Shown here: piece after piece, positions 18,210-27,533 of the stretch
Position numbering within the stretch: the first letter of the stretch is position 1
Layout of the letters: each line of letters opens with the position of its first letter
Source: Fluoribacter gormanii
Lineage (GTDB): Bacteria > Pseudomonadota > Gammaproteobacteria > Legionellales > Legionellaceae
Direction: 5' to 3'
Length of the DNA stretch: 52,093 bases
Assembly: GCF_900156395.1 (NCBI RefSeq)
Contig: NZ_FTNL01000026.1
Location: 1-52,093, forward strand
Position numbers and translations under genes: made by a program
Notes under the pieces: model-generated
Database searches by the model: none
Told to the model about the DNA's origin: nothing
Seen by the model: the letters and a program-made list of their open reading frames with translations, nothing else

Positions 18210-19277
18210 TTAGATACAAGGAGGATAATAATAATCGTTCGTATCCTGTGTTTCTTCTTTTTTGGGAGCTTTATCAAGATAATGTTGTTTCACTTGTTTT
18301 GAAAAAAAGCCTATCTCAGCTTTTGCTGCTTTTTCATTCCAAGTTTCTTCCAGAACCTCCGACTCTTTTTTCTCACATTGGTATCGAACACGGTATAGCT
18401 CATCTGGATCCGAAACAGGATCCACATCAGCTAGTGCTTCCAATGAGTCTCTATCTATCTGATCTAGTTTTATCTTTCTTACCTCACCACAAATACTTAT
18501 GACCGCTTCAGGATGATGTTGGAAACCGATGGTGTAATATTTCCCTGTCCTTTTTTCAAAACTTTCAACTAATCTATCAAATTTACCACGTCCAGTAACT
18601 CGAAGACTGTTATTATCTTGATTCTCCTCTACATGTTGATGATGAAGACAAGTAACATTATATTCTATATTACTCTTATCTTTATGTTTGAGTTTAGAAT
18701 GTAACGCATTATACAATTGGCTTCCTTCTACAACGACTACTTTATTATTAAAGGTGGCATCTTGGGTTTCTTTATAAACGGCATCAAAATGCTCATAATG
18801 AAGTTCATGCTGCTCAGCATCTTCGGGTATGTCAGTTACTTTATAACCATGATAATGTCCAACTGTTTGTTGTCCACGACATATACCTAAAAGAGGGATA
18901 TCCCGACTCTCGGCTAATTTTGTAAGTTCTCCTTCAAATTTCTTACGCGGATCACTATCATCCTGTACTGGAACATTGGGCCCGCCTGGTAAATAGATAC
19001 CATCTACCCTACCGTTAAAAGCGGGATGACTTAATCCTTCCTGGGGTGTAACTGGAATAACATCAAATCCTTTACCTTTTAAATAATCAATCAAAAGGTC
19101 GCAATAGATTGTACCTCCCTCGCGATCATAAAGTATGATAATTTTGGGCTTTTCTTCCGAATGCTTTAATAGTTCTTTTTCATCCCTATTTAAAGTGTAT
19201 TCGAATTTTGGCTTCTCTTTGCTTGTATTTTTTGCAGAGCCAAGATTGGATAAATAATCAGTAAATTTCTGAAACAT
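18210..19277 (-). CDS. Class I glutamine amidotransferase-like protein (peptidase C26 family), copy A
   Basis: A 355-residue product. The triad is Cys133 in LGICRGQQ, His255 and Glu257 in QHHPEA, as in gamma-glutamyl hydrolases such as PuuD and stand-alone amidotransferases. GIYLPGG (93-99) forms the oxyanion region. Residues 1-40 and the last 90, including an AAKAEIGFFSKQVKQHYL helix, are extra to the core and shared with the next gene. The start at 19277 is preferred over an upstream ATG because GAGGT lies 8 nt before it. No partner synthase is adjacent, so a hydrolase role on a gamma-glutamyl compound is more likely than ammonia delivery. Substrate unknown. Confidence 0.78.
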   Translation of the reverse strand: MFQKFTDYLSNLGSAKNTSKEKPKFEYTLNRDEKELLKHSEEKPKIIILYDREGGTIYCDLLIDYLKGKGFDVIPVTPQEGLSHPAFNGRVDGIYLPGGPNVPVQDDSDPRKKFEGELTKLAESRDIPLLGICRGQQTVGHYHGYKVTDIPEDAEQHELHYEHFDAVYKETQDATFNNKVVVVEGSQLYNALHSKLKHKDKSNIEYNVTCLHHQHVEENQDNNSLRVTGRGKFDRLVESFEKRTGKYYTIGFQHHPEAVISICGEVRKIKLDQIDRDSLEALADVDPVSDPDELYRVRYQCEKKESEVLEETWNEKAAKAEIGFFSKQVKQHYLDKAPKKEETQDTNDYYYPPCI

Positions 19278-19592
19278 AATAGCGTACCTCAATTCATAAT
19301 TTAGACAACATACCAAGCGTGTCCATCTAATATACAAATTGTACTCCTTGAATATTAAGTAACTATTATTAGCTCATTTAATTTTTATTAAATATTTATA
19401 AATTTCGTTGATGCTTATTCTGTGCAGTACTCACAACAAGATGGATGCCCTCATTGATGTACTAGAAAAAATTTATATAGGAGGAATCTGCGCGCCTAGG
19501 CAATGAGTGCAGCTTACTTTCGTATGGAGTGGTATTAACAGTTCGCTCTTTGCCTTCCTTGGCTTATAAGAGGCATATGGTAGTAATGAGAT
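19278..19592. other. Intergenic gap between amidotransferase paralogues
   Basis: These 315 bases lie between the two tandem copies. They are AT-rich with no coding frame or clear promoter recognised, although the size implies that copy A has its own promoter rather than relying on read-through from copy B. Confidence 0.4.
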
Positions 19593-20663
19593 TTATATCC
19601 AGAGAGTATGATGTACACTTGAATCTACATCAGCAGGTTGTTTTTCTTTTTGCTTCGACTCTTGTTCAAGAAAGTGCTTTTTAACTTGCTTGGTAAAAAA
19701 ACGCATCTCTGCCTTGGCAGCTCGTTCATCTATTGATTCTAAACGAGCGTTTCTTAGTTTTTGAACGAATGTAAGTTCTGTCTCGAAAGCCATCTCAGGA
19801 TCAAAATAATTCGCTTTATATCGGCCTTCTTCAGCTTCTATTTCTGCCTGGATAATTTTTTCTTTTCTTGCATTCTCAAAAGAATGTATAAGTACTTCTG
19901 GATGATGCTGTACACCAAATGAATAATACTTTCCTGTTTTTATTTCAATGCTTTCGATTGTATTATCAAATTTATTACGACCTGTTGCCTGTACCTCACT
20001 ATGACTTGAATTATCGAGTATATGTTGATGATGAAGGCAGGTAACCGAATACTCCATAGGCCCATCCTTGTCCTTAAATTCACTCTGTAATGCGGCATAC
20101 AATTGACTTCCTTTTTCAACAACGACTGTATTATTTAAATCTGGATTACTCGCGTTATTCTCAACAGCATAATGCTTCTCATAGTCTGACAAATCCTTTA
20201 CCTCCAAACTATTATGATGCCCAATAGCTTGTTCACCGCGACATATCCCCATAAGAGGAATGTCCTGAGTGCGTGCCAGTCGTGTCAGTTGGCCTTCAAA
20301 CTTTTTACGCGGATCATTATCATCGTGCACAGGGATATCTGAACCACCAGGCAAATAAATACCGTCAAAAGAATTACTTGTAAACGTAGGATGATTTAAT
20401 CCTTCATCAGGAGAAACCCTGATTACCTCTAATCCATCATTTTCAAAATGCTCAATCGCCAGGTCAGCATTCTTTGCACCATCATTTTCCTCATAAAGCG
20501 CAACAATTTTTGGTTTAGCCTCTGAATTCCTTAGCTGTCTCTTTTCATCAGCATTTAATTCATATTGGAAGTTCGATTGTTCTTCATTATTGGTTTCAGA
20601 ATGGGCTTCTGAAAATAAAGCACTAAATGGTGACCAACTTGATGAAAAAAATCGTGAAAACAT
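19593..20663 (-). CDS. Class I glutamine amidotransferase-like protein (peptidase C26 family), copy B
   Basis: A paralogue of the downstream copy, 356 residues, in the same orientation. Shared features include the N-terminal LNADEK/LNRDEK segment, GIYLPGG and DDNDPRKKFEGQLT. The catalytic set is Cys141 in MGICRGEQ and His254/Glu256 in QHHPEV. The TCLHHQH segment and the C-terminal RAAKAEMRFFTKQVKKHFL helix are also shared. The copies differ most at both ends and after the catalytic Glu, where this one has a charged insertion. ATG at 20663 follows GGAGAGGG. An old tandem duplication with both active sites intact. Confidence 0.78.
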   Translation of the reverse strand: MFSRFFSSSWSPFSALFSEAHSETNNEEQSNFQYELNADEKRQLRNSEAKPKIVALYEENDGAKNADLAIEHFENDGLEVIRVSPDEGLNHPTFTSNSFDGIYLPGGSDIPVHDDNDPRKKFEGQLTRLARTQDIPLMGICRGEQAIGHHNSLEVKDLSDYEKHYAVENNASNPDLNNTVVVEKGSQLYAALQSEFKDKDGPMEYSVTCLHHQHILDNSSHSEVQATGRNKFDNTIESIEIKTGKYYSFGVQHHPEVLIHSFENARKEKIIQAEIEAEEGRYKANYFDPEMAFETELTFVQKLRNARLESIDERAAKAEMRFFTKQVKKHFLEQESKQKEKQPADVDSSVHHTLWI

Positions 20664-20808
20664 AATACACCCTCTCCATGAAATACAATTATTTTTGCAG
20701 GATAGATATTAACACACATAGGCAACACCCACATGAGATCAGGCATTGAATTTTGAATTTAAAAACTAGTATGATGATATTTTAACTATTTTACGTGCAT
20801 TCATTTGA

Positions 20809-20964
20809 GGATCAATTTTTTTCAACATCTTATTAATAAATTCATCCGCTCAGAGTTCATTTGATATACCGCATCTTAAGGCAGGTATTACAATTGAAGA
20901 ATCTATTGAAAACGCGGAACATCTTTATAAAGCCGAAAAGATGGAGGACATTGGGTGGCAGTAA
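20809..20964 (+). pseudogene. Possible 3' end of a lost gene
   Basis: An open frame without a start codon runs from an in-frame TGA at 20806 to TAA at 20962-20964. The last 35 codons read like a soluble protein C-terminus (KAGITIEESIENAEHLYKAE, then KMEDIGWQ). It precedes the next gene by 15 nt. It may be a decayed gene end; no family is recognised. Confidence 0.25.
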
Positions 20965-20979
20965 ATCCAAGGAAAATCA

Positions 20980-21258
20980 ATGAAAAAACATCCATGGTTT
21001 CATATTCTCTATTCGTTTAGGCACCTGATTGCTATTTCTTGTACAATAGTTGGTTTTTTTATCATTCAGTACGTTGCATTACTGTTATATATAAAACCCT
21101 ACCAACCACTCAATATCTTAAAACTATGTCAGATGTTATGGCATTCAAACAATTTGTTTTTACAAATGATTTTGATATTTAATATATTTATTAAACCACT
21201 ATTCGTTTATTTCCTTGTGATATTTTTATTTTATTACTTTAAAAATAAGCATCTATAA
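20980..21258 (+). CDS. Small integral membrane protein, unknown
   Basis: A 92-residue product with two strongly hydrophobic segments (about 16-37, LIAISCTIVGFFIIQYVALLL, and 58-85), a short polar loop between, and Lys-rich ends. AAGGA lies 7 nt before the ATG. No family recognised. Hydrophobic composition alone can arise in AT-rich DNA, so moderate confidence only. Confidence 0.45.
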   Translation: MKKHPWFHILYSFRHLIAISCTIVGFFIIQYVALLLYIKPYQPLNILKLCQMLWHSNNLFLQMILIFNIFIKPLFVYFLVIFLFYYFKNKHL

Positions 21259-21365
21259 ACTTTTTCACTCTTTTATTCTTTAAAATCAGCTTTATTTGAG
21301 ACAACTTCGAATCATGAGAAAGTAACAACTGTTCCAGACAGTTGCTACCGTTCACTGCAAATATC

Positions 21366-21803
21366 TTAGCTCGGTAATTTACGGAAGCTCACTGCAATAC
21401 GATTCCAGCTATTGATAGAAATAATTGCCATAGTAAGAGCAATGATCTCCTTTTCACCAAAACATGTTAAAACTTCATTATAAATATCATCAGGAACATG
21501 GGTCTCTGATAACAAAGTTACTGCTTCAGTCCAAGCTAAAGCTGCTCGTTCACGAGCAGTAAAAAAAGGGGACTCTCTCCATACAACGACTGAGTGAAGA
21601 CGACGCTCAGACTCCCCTGCTTTTTGGGCATCAGCACTATGCATATCAACACAGTAAGCACAACCGTTAATTTGTGACGCTCGTAGCTTAATCAGTTCAA
21701 GAAGAGATTGTTCTAATCCACTACTATTTACATACTGTTCAAGACCTAATATCGCTTTAACCGCATCAGGAGCAAATTTAGTATAATCAATCCGTGTATG
21801 CAT
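21366..21803 (-). CDS. AhpD-like / carboxymuconolactone decarboxylase family protein
   Basis: A small all-helical protein of 145 residues with the family motif CAYCVDMHS (CxxC followed by His), the thiol-reducing peroxidase site of AhpD-like proteins. The N-terminal RIDYTKFAPDAVKAI and the C-terminal INSWNRIAVSFR segment are typical of the 'alkylhydroperoxidase/CMD' subgroup. Two ATGs lie 6 nt apart; the inner one (21803) has AGGGAG at better spacing. The likely role is peroxide or nitrosative defence. A partner reductase is not encoded nearby. Confidence 0.85.
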   Translation of the reverse strand: MHTRIDYTKFAPDAVKAILGLEQYVNSSGLEQSLLELIKLRASQINGCAYCVDMHSADAQKAGESERRLHSVVVWRESPFFTARERAALAWTEAVTLLSETHVPDDIYNEVLTCFGEKEIIALTMAIISINSWNRIAVSFRKLPS

Positions 21804-22014
21804 TATCATTCTCCCTAAATTTTAAGCAGCTAAATTCTTCAATCTTATTATTTATAGCATATCCAATCCCGTGAGGTGCGAAGAGCATTGGTGATACTGT
21901 CTATGATTATCATCACTTCAAGAAAAACTCTGATAGGAAGGCTCCTCACTTAGACTTGCTATAAACCATATAAAAAAATAAAGTAGTACTCTATTCTTGT
22001 TCAGGGAAAATTAC

Positions 22015-23073
22015 ATGAATTTACTTTATCGCTATTCAAGCAAAAAATCAGAGCGTTTGTTCCTATTTGTTATTCTGTTCTGTTCTAAAAGCCTATTCGC
22101 TAACGATACTGCTTTGGGAGGCAATGGATCGCTACCTATCCCTGTTTCACAGCCTGATATTAAGATGGTTAAAGAAGTTATAATTATAACCGGTAAACAA
22201 TTAAATACTTCCGAATGGAATGGCTCCTGGCATTACAGTTGTGATTTTCAATTTAAAAATACTTTAAATAAACAAATCGACGTCGCTATGGGCTTTCCTT
22301 TTCCAATAAATAATGGAATGAGTGCAATTGCCCTTCCCCAAGGCCAAAAAACCACTGAAGGAAAAGCTCTGGTTTATAACTTCCAAGTTCGAGTTGATAA
22401 TACACCTGTTTCTTCCCATAAAGAAAAAATCGCCGCTAATGAGGAGCAAGGCTTGTATTATAATGATGCTTATGTATGGAACACTAGGTTCCCAGCTTCA
22501 GCAACCGTTTCCATTCACCATGATTATGAAACGGGAGCAACTTATGATGTGATGGGTTTTCACTGGGTTTCCTATGTACTCAAAACCGGAGCACTATGGC
22601 GTGATAATACTATTGGCCACACTCAATTAGAGGTCATTCCCAACACTCCCACACGCTTGTGTTCTGAGGTAGATCCCAAATCTGAATATCTTAAGCCTAA
22701 ACCTGCTGGCATAAAGATTATGGGTCATGGCAAAGACAGAAAATATGTATGGAATTTGGCTCATTTTCAGCCTAAAGCTGATTTGCAACTTTGTTTATAC
22801 ACCCCAAAAAGTTATGTTCGCCATACAATGATTTATCCCATGTTAAATTCAGAGAATCCCATTAGCTCTTTATCAAAATTAAGCGCCAAAGAATTACGGA
22901 TTCTCCGTAATACCATTTATGCCCAATACGGTCGTCGATTCAATTCCCCCGACTTGCAAAACTACTTCATAAAGCAATGGTGGTATGAACCTAATGCTGA
23001 TTATTCAGATACTATGTTAACTAAAGAAGATAAAAAATTGTTGTCATTAATCAATCAATTGAATAAGAAATGA
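22015..23073 (+). CDS. Secreted YARHG-domain protein
   Basis: A signal peptide ends near SKSLFAND. The main domain (about 40-260) is beta-rich and unrecognised. Residues about 278-345 are a YARHG domain (ELRILRNTIYAQYGRRFN, then YFIKQWWYEPN), a module found outside the cell and named after its signature, here varied to YAQYG. The ATG at 22015 is preferred over an in-frame TTG because AGGGA lies 8 nt upstream and the signal peptide follows directly. Function unknown; a cell-surface or secreted role is inferred. Confidence 0.72.
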   Translation: MNLLYRYSSKKSERLFLFVILFCSKSLFANDTALGGNGSLPIPVSQPDIKMVKEVIIITGKQLNTSEWNGSWHYSCDFQFKNTLNKQIDVAMGFPFPINNGMSAIALPQGQKTTEGKALVYNFQVRVDNTPVSSHKEKIAANEEQGLYYNDAYVWNTRFPASATVSIHHDYETGATYDVMGFHWVSYVLKTGALWRDNTIGHTQLEVIPNTPTRLCSEVDPKSEYLKPKPAGIKIMGHGKDRKYVWNLAHFQPKADLQLCLYTPKSYVRHTMIYPMLNSENPISSLSKLSAKELRILRNTIYAQYGRRFNSPDLQNYFIKQWWYEPNADYSDTMLTKEDKKLLSLINQLNKK

Positions 23074-23165
23074 ACTAAGCATCCGAGTACAATTTATGGG
23101 GTTGAGACATGAGGAGATAATCCTATGGATACCTTAGCCCCAAATCTGATACCAGGCAATATTCT

Positions 23166-24530
23166 TTACCTTTTTTTACCATATCGCTCTTCGCCATCTT
23201 CTTCAGAGCGTTCGTGCTTTTTAGATTGATTTGGAATAGGCTCTTTTACACCGCTCTTACTTTGAAAAAATTCCATCCAACCTGTATAAACCCCTGGTTT
23301 ATGAGGGGATGATATTTTCATCCGTACACTTGGTCCCCACATTGATGATATATAGCGCTCATCAGAGAGCATTGCTAATTCATCGATTGTAAATGGAGTG
23401 TTACCGCCGACCTCCCCATAACTTTCAGCCATTATAGAAAAATACTCCATACAACGTTCATATATTCTTTCATTCGAAATATCAATCTCTGAATAATGAG
23501 GCAATTTATCTGCCTTTGCCATCTTTTCTTTGGAGCGTAAAACCATTTCATATGCAGCTTTGTAATGACTGTCTAGCATATATGTTTGAAGATTAGGTAA
23601 TCCCAGCTCCTTACCAAAACATAATAATAGGGAATTGAAAACAAAAGGTGAGCGACAACTAAAACTAAATTGCTTTGCATCCAATGGTGCATTGGAAGAA
23701 CGTTGAGAATCATCTACAGAATCTAACCCCATTTCCCAAAGACTTTGACCATTTTTTGCTTTTACTGAAACAAGGATATGTAACAATTGAACAAAGTTCA
23801 GCTTCTTTTCTGATTTAATATTTAAATCGATCTCGCCCTTTTCTATCGCATGGGCAAATGCTTCAAGTAAGAGTCGATGAGTATAAGAACCATGTAAAAG
23901 TACACGATTGACTTGTTTATTTTCATTAAAAAGTTGACCACTTGAAACGATGCGATCCGCTATCATGCTACTGACAAAACCAATAAACTTAACGATAAAA
24001 CCATGTTTATTTACATCCCGCAAACTCTCGCGTTCTAATAATAACGTATCAAGCATTCTTCCCTTTTTCAAAGGTTGATAGTCAGGTGGAGGAGCTCCAG
24101 GTATGTAGTTTCCTCTTCCAGCAATTAAATAATTAGGAAGTGAATTTTGCTGTGAGGGTAAAATTTGTTGTTCTTCCATTAATTTTCCCAGCACCATATC
24201 TAAGTCTTTAAGGTGATGCGCCACGTTTAATGGGTCATAAGCAAAAGCTATTAGTTGATTAGCAATTTTTACTATTTCATCGGGAGTCAGATCATTTAAA
24301 AAAAAATCGGGGATTGTTAAATCATCCTCTGTGACAGTTGGTGGAGGCGCCTTTGATGCTTGAATCGTGATTTGCTCTTTATCCACCTTGAAATTCGGCT
24401 CTACCGCACATTTATCAAAAAAATCTGCACTCTTATAGGTAGGGTCTTGAGTTAAGTTCTTTACCTGCCTGGTAACTGTAACGCCAGTTGATTGGGGTAT
24501 TGGCAAATCATTCTCATCGCGACTAAGCAT
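23166..24530 (-). CDS. Unknown 454-aa protein, candidate effector
   Basis: No signal peptide or membrane segment. The body is largely helical and charged, with a Pro-rich patch at about 62-66 (APPPT) and GRGNYIPGAPPPDY at about 134-147. The C-terminal 20 residues hold an acidic cluster, RSEEDGEE, followed by a basic tail, resembling the Glu-rich 'E-block' (EExxE) seen in many Dot/Icm substrates. The start ATG has GAGGT 5 nt upstream. No family was recognised. It lies just downstream of the ankyrin gene in the same orientation, with a 146-nt gap. Confidence 0.65.
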   Translation of the reverse strand: MLSRDENDLPIPQSTGVTVTRQVKNLTQDPTYKSADFFDKCAVEPNFKVDKEQITIQASKAPPPTVTEDDLTIPDFFLNDLTPDEIVKIANQLIAFAYDPLNVAHHLKDLDMVLGKLMEEQQILPSQQNSLPNYLIAGRGNYIPGAPPPDYQPLKKGRMLDTLLLERESLRDVNKHGFIVKFIGFVSSMIADRIVSSGQLFNENKQVNRVLLHGSYTHRLLLEAFAHAIEKGEIDLNIKSEKKLNFVQLLHILVSVKAKNGQSLWEMGLDSVDDSQRSSNAPLDAKQFSFSCRSPFVFNSLLLCFGKELGLPNLQTYMLDSHYKAAYEMVLRSKEKMAKADKLPHYSEIDISNERIYERCMEYFSIMAESYGEVGGNTPFTIDELAMLSDERYISSMWGPSVRMKISSPHKPGVYTGWMEFFQSKSGVKEPIPNQSKKHERSEEDGEERYGKKR

Positions 24531-24676
24531 TTATTACCTCAATAATTAATTGCTAGTTACACCATTAATTATAGGAGATGATTCAAAATATGTTTTTATA
24601 ATATGCGGATTGATTCAATGAAAGACATATAAAGTCTAAAGAGCATCTCACTGAACCCAGTTATAAATTGAGCAAC

Positions 24677-26212
24677 TCACACTTTATTGCTTAAATCGGA
24701 ACGTTCATTTAGCGTGTAAAGCCCAGGTAAGCTCCGAGTCTTCATGAGGCCATGACTACTGAGCTGCCCTGTTTCTATAGAACAAATCTCTCCTGGTTTA
24801 TGACCATGGTCATATCTATTGGCTAGAGATTCTGGAGCGTTTTTTTTCTGATCTAAATTATTATCACCCTCTGATTCTTTCGGTTTTTGGGGTGTCTCAA
24901 TTAAACGATCAATGTTATTCAGAACCATATCTGAGCCATGAATCAGATCGTGTTGTTCTTTATAAATATTGTACTGCAACTTATGAATAGAGGCTCTTTG
25001 CTCTCCAAAAATCAAATAGTCTTGTGTTCTGGTTTCATAGTGGTAATAAGCAAGGGCTCCGGCCAGAATTAATCCTACAGCTAGAGCAACACCTATGCCG
25101 ATTGGACCTGTAGAAATGATAAGGGCAGCCAAGCTGGTACCGAGAATTTCAGCACCCACTGCCAAACCCAGCCCCATAATACCTAAAGCTCCCGAGTATG
25201 TGCATAAAAAACTGCCAACCGAACTTAATGCAACGAGTATTTTATCATTCCTGGTTACATAATCAGCAGCATTTTTTTCATGGCCCTTAACAAGGGTAGG
25301 TTTTTGTATGGTCTTGGTTAATTCTTCCCTCATTAATGCCAGTTCCTTTTTTTCTTCGGGAGTTAACGACTGTTGTGAGGCAAGCTTCGCTATTCTTTTT
25401 CTAATTCCCTGCAGAAAAGCCAGTTCCGCTTGTAATTCTTCCAGTTCACGAATGGCATTCCTTTCAGATTGATTTTTCTTATAATTAGCATACATAATCA
25501 TGCTAAATCCCAAAATGGAGATAATGGCAAACGCAATATTGAAGCCCAAAGCCACCGCGGCACTCGTTCCAGCCAATAATCCAGTATAGGCAAACGATTC
25601 GGTTAATTCTGCTAGAGATGCGGAAGGGCAAAATGTTTCCAACAATGCAGCCCAAAGACTTTTACTCTGCAAACTGCCTATGTGTTTTTGCCTCAGGCTT
25701 AAAGCCTTATCAATATGCTTTTTTGCGTAGCCAGGTGCAGGTTCAAGTAGCAGAAGTTTTTTATAAATCAGGTCATCCTTTAAATTGGCTGCAATAACAA
25801 GCGGTATTTCACCTTTATTATTTGGTACATTAAGCAGGGTTATTGCTCTACTCTGAGACGCTTTAAGTGTTTCTACTTTAACGCTACGATCTTTATCAAT
25901 CCATTTTTCTTTTCTTTTTCTGTCTTTTGCTGCTGGTGAAATTCCTAGCATCTCATTGACTATATTAAAATAGCCCCTTTGCACTGCAAGGTGTAATGCA
26001 CTGTTACCTTCCCTGTTTTTCAGAGAAATATCCGCACCGTGAGCAAGTAACTGTTTTACGAAATACAAAGAACCTTTCTCCACTGCCAAATGGAGCAGCG
26101 TATTGCCTTGCCAGTCAACTTCGTTGAGACGTTCCTTGCTACATAATCGAATTTTTTGCTTAAAAACTTCCTCGTTGTTGTTCAAAAGAGCTTTTTTCAC
26201 TGACTCAATCAT
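24677..26212 (-). CDS. Ankyrin-repeat protein with transmembrane hairpins, candidate Dot/Icm effector
   Basis: Residues 34-98 hold two canonical ankyrin repeats (GNTLLHLAVEKGSLYFVKQL and GNSALHLAVQRGYFNIVNEM), and a degenerate third starts near 133 (KGEIPLVIAA). Two long hydrophobic regions follow (206-242 and 322-391), separated by a coiled coil (245-305). The C-terminal 110 residues are polar. There is no signal peptide. Ankyrin repeats joined to multiple membrane helices are a hallmark of Legionella/Coxiella host-directed proteins. Host binding partner and membrane target unknown. The start has GGAAA upstream. Confidence 0.8.
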   Translation of the reverse strand: MIESVKKALLNNNEEVFKQKIRLCSKERLNEVDWQGNTLLHLAVEKGSLYFVKQLLAHGADISLKNREGNSALHLAVQRGYFNIVNEMLGISPAAKDRKRKEKWIDKDRSVKVETLKASQSRAITLLNVPNNKGEIPLVIAANLKDDLIYKKLLLLEPAPGYAKKHIDKALSLRQKHIGSLQSKSLWAALLETFCPSASLAELTESFAYTGLLAGTSAAVALGFNIAFAIISILGFSMIMYANYKKNQSERNAIRELEELQAELAFLQGIRKRIAKLASQQSLTPEEKKELALMREELTKTIQKPTLVKGHEKNAADYVTRNDKILVALSSVGSFLCTYSGALGIMGLGLAVGAEILGTSLAALIISTGPIGIGVALAVGLILAGALAYYHYETRTQDYLIFGEQRASIHKLQYNIYKEQHDLIHGSDMVLNNIDRLIETPQKPKESEGDNNLDQKKNAPESLANRYDHGHKPGEICSIETGQLSSHGLMKTRSLPGLYTLNERSDLSNKV

Positions 26213-26281
26213 GTTGATTTCCAGATTAAAAAAATGAATGAGTCATTATAACAAGAAAAAGTTAAGTAAAGATTATAGGCC

Positions 26282-26884
26282 TCAAGTATGATCCTTAGAA
26301 TACTCAAAAGAAATTTTTTCCAAAATTTCCTCAATGGGTAAGCCCATAACATTGTAATAGGAACCTTTTATTTCTTTAACAAATGTATCACGAACTGTCT
26401 GAATGCCATACCCTCCAGCTTTATCGAAAGGGTCTCCTGAATCAATATAATTTTGAATTTGTTGCTCTGTAAGGTTATGAAAAGTAATGTGGGTTGTCAC
26501 ATAGTTAATACACCACTTTTGTTCTGGTAGAAAAATTAGCGCATAACCCGTATAAACTTCATGGGAGTTGCCACTAAGCATACGTAACATTCTATACGCA
26601 TCTTCGTAATCTTGGGGTTTTTCTAAAATATGATTCTGGTAAGCTACTGTAGTATCTGCTGCCAAAATAAAATCCGCAGTATCTACCGCTGACTGTAACA
26701 AAATAGTTTGAGCTTTTTCTTGAGCCAACCGGGTTACATAGGCTTTAGCCCCTTCATCCTCTTGTAAGATTTCTTCAATATCAGCAGGCATGACAACGAC
26801 ATTCAATCCGTACTCTTGCAATATTTGTAACCGTCTTGGGGATGCGCTGGCTAGAATGACTTTTAATTGATGGTTTAATTTCAT
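26282..26884 (-). CDS. maf: Maf-family nucleoside triphosphate pyrophosphatase
   Basis: House-cleaning pyrophosphatase that hydrolyses non-canonical or modified NTPs. The signature LASASPRRLQIL (residues 10-21) forms the phosphate loop. ILAADTTVAYQNHILEKP (about 73-90) holds the catalytic Asp and metal-site Glu. SGDPFDKAGGYGIQ (149-162) is the conserved nucleotide-binding end. At 200 residues it is full length. The Asp-Thr-Thr-Val and FDKAGGYGIQ forms fit the dTTP/UTP-directed YhdE branch. Confidence 0.93.
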   Translation of the reverse strand: MKLNHQLKVILASASPRRLQILQEYGLNVVVMPADIEEILQEDEGAKAYVTRLAQEKAQTILLQSAVDTADFILAADTTVAYQNHILEKPQDYEDAYRMLRMLSGNSHEVYTGYALIFLPEQKWCINYVTTHITFHNLTEQQIQNYIDSGDPFDKAGGYGIQTVRDTFVKEIKGSYYNVMGLPIEEILEKISFEYSKDHT

Positions 26885-27004
26885 AAAAATAATCGCTTGA
26901 TGTTTATAACAAATACATAAATTCTACAACTTTTTTAAAAGGAATTTAAAAACAGGATAATTCACTGAAATCACGATGAATTTGCACACATAATACCAAT
27001 CCTT

Positions 27005-27400
27005 TTAAGCATTTGTTTTATATATCCCCAAAACCAGTAAAATCCAGCCAAAGATAAAGCATGTACCGCCAATGGGAGTGACAATTCCAATAGCTTTTAC
27101 GTTCAACACACTCATTAAATACAAGCTTCCTGAAAATAGCAAAATTCCTATAAAAAACAACCATCCTGAAATTCGGATCAATCGGTTATTAATATGCCAA
27201 AGAATCACCCCAACGAATAATAAGGTCAGGCTATGAGTAAATTGATAAAAAACTCCTGTTTGAAAAATATGCATCTGATAGTCACTCAATTGTGCCTTTA
27301 GGCCATGAGCAGCAAAAGCGCCTAAAATTGTGGCAACCATTGCTGATAAAGCACCGATCGCAATAAAATGCTTGAACATTGTTTCAGAACTAGAAGACAT
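27005..27400 (-). CDS. DUF423 inner-membrane protein (YgdD family)
   Basis: A 131-residue protein of four membrane helices. The family signature GAFAAHGLKAQL lies after helix 1, with FQTGVFYQFTHSLTLL and the TPIGGTCFIFGW end. The start chosen is the ATG at 27400, which has AGGA 9 nt upstream; an upstream TTG in the longest frame and an ATG 21 nt further in are alternatives. Function unknown for the whole family. Confidence 0.88.
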   Translation of the reverse strand: MSSSSETMFKHFIAIGALSAMVATILGAFAAHGLKAQLSDYQMHIFQTGVFYQFTHSLTLLFVGVILWHINNRLIRISGWLFFIGILLFSGSLYLMSVLNVKAIGIVTPIGGTCFIFGWILLVLGIYKTNA

Positions 27401-27533
27401 CTTTTCACATCCTGGCAACCGTCACAAATGAATAAAAAGTGACTATTTTGAATATTATTTTGGACATCTTATTTCTCCTTTCCTAAAATTACAATGATAT
27501 GAATGGTTTTAAGCCTCGATAAGGACAATAATC

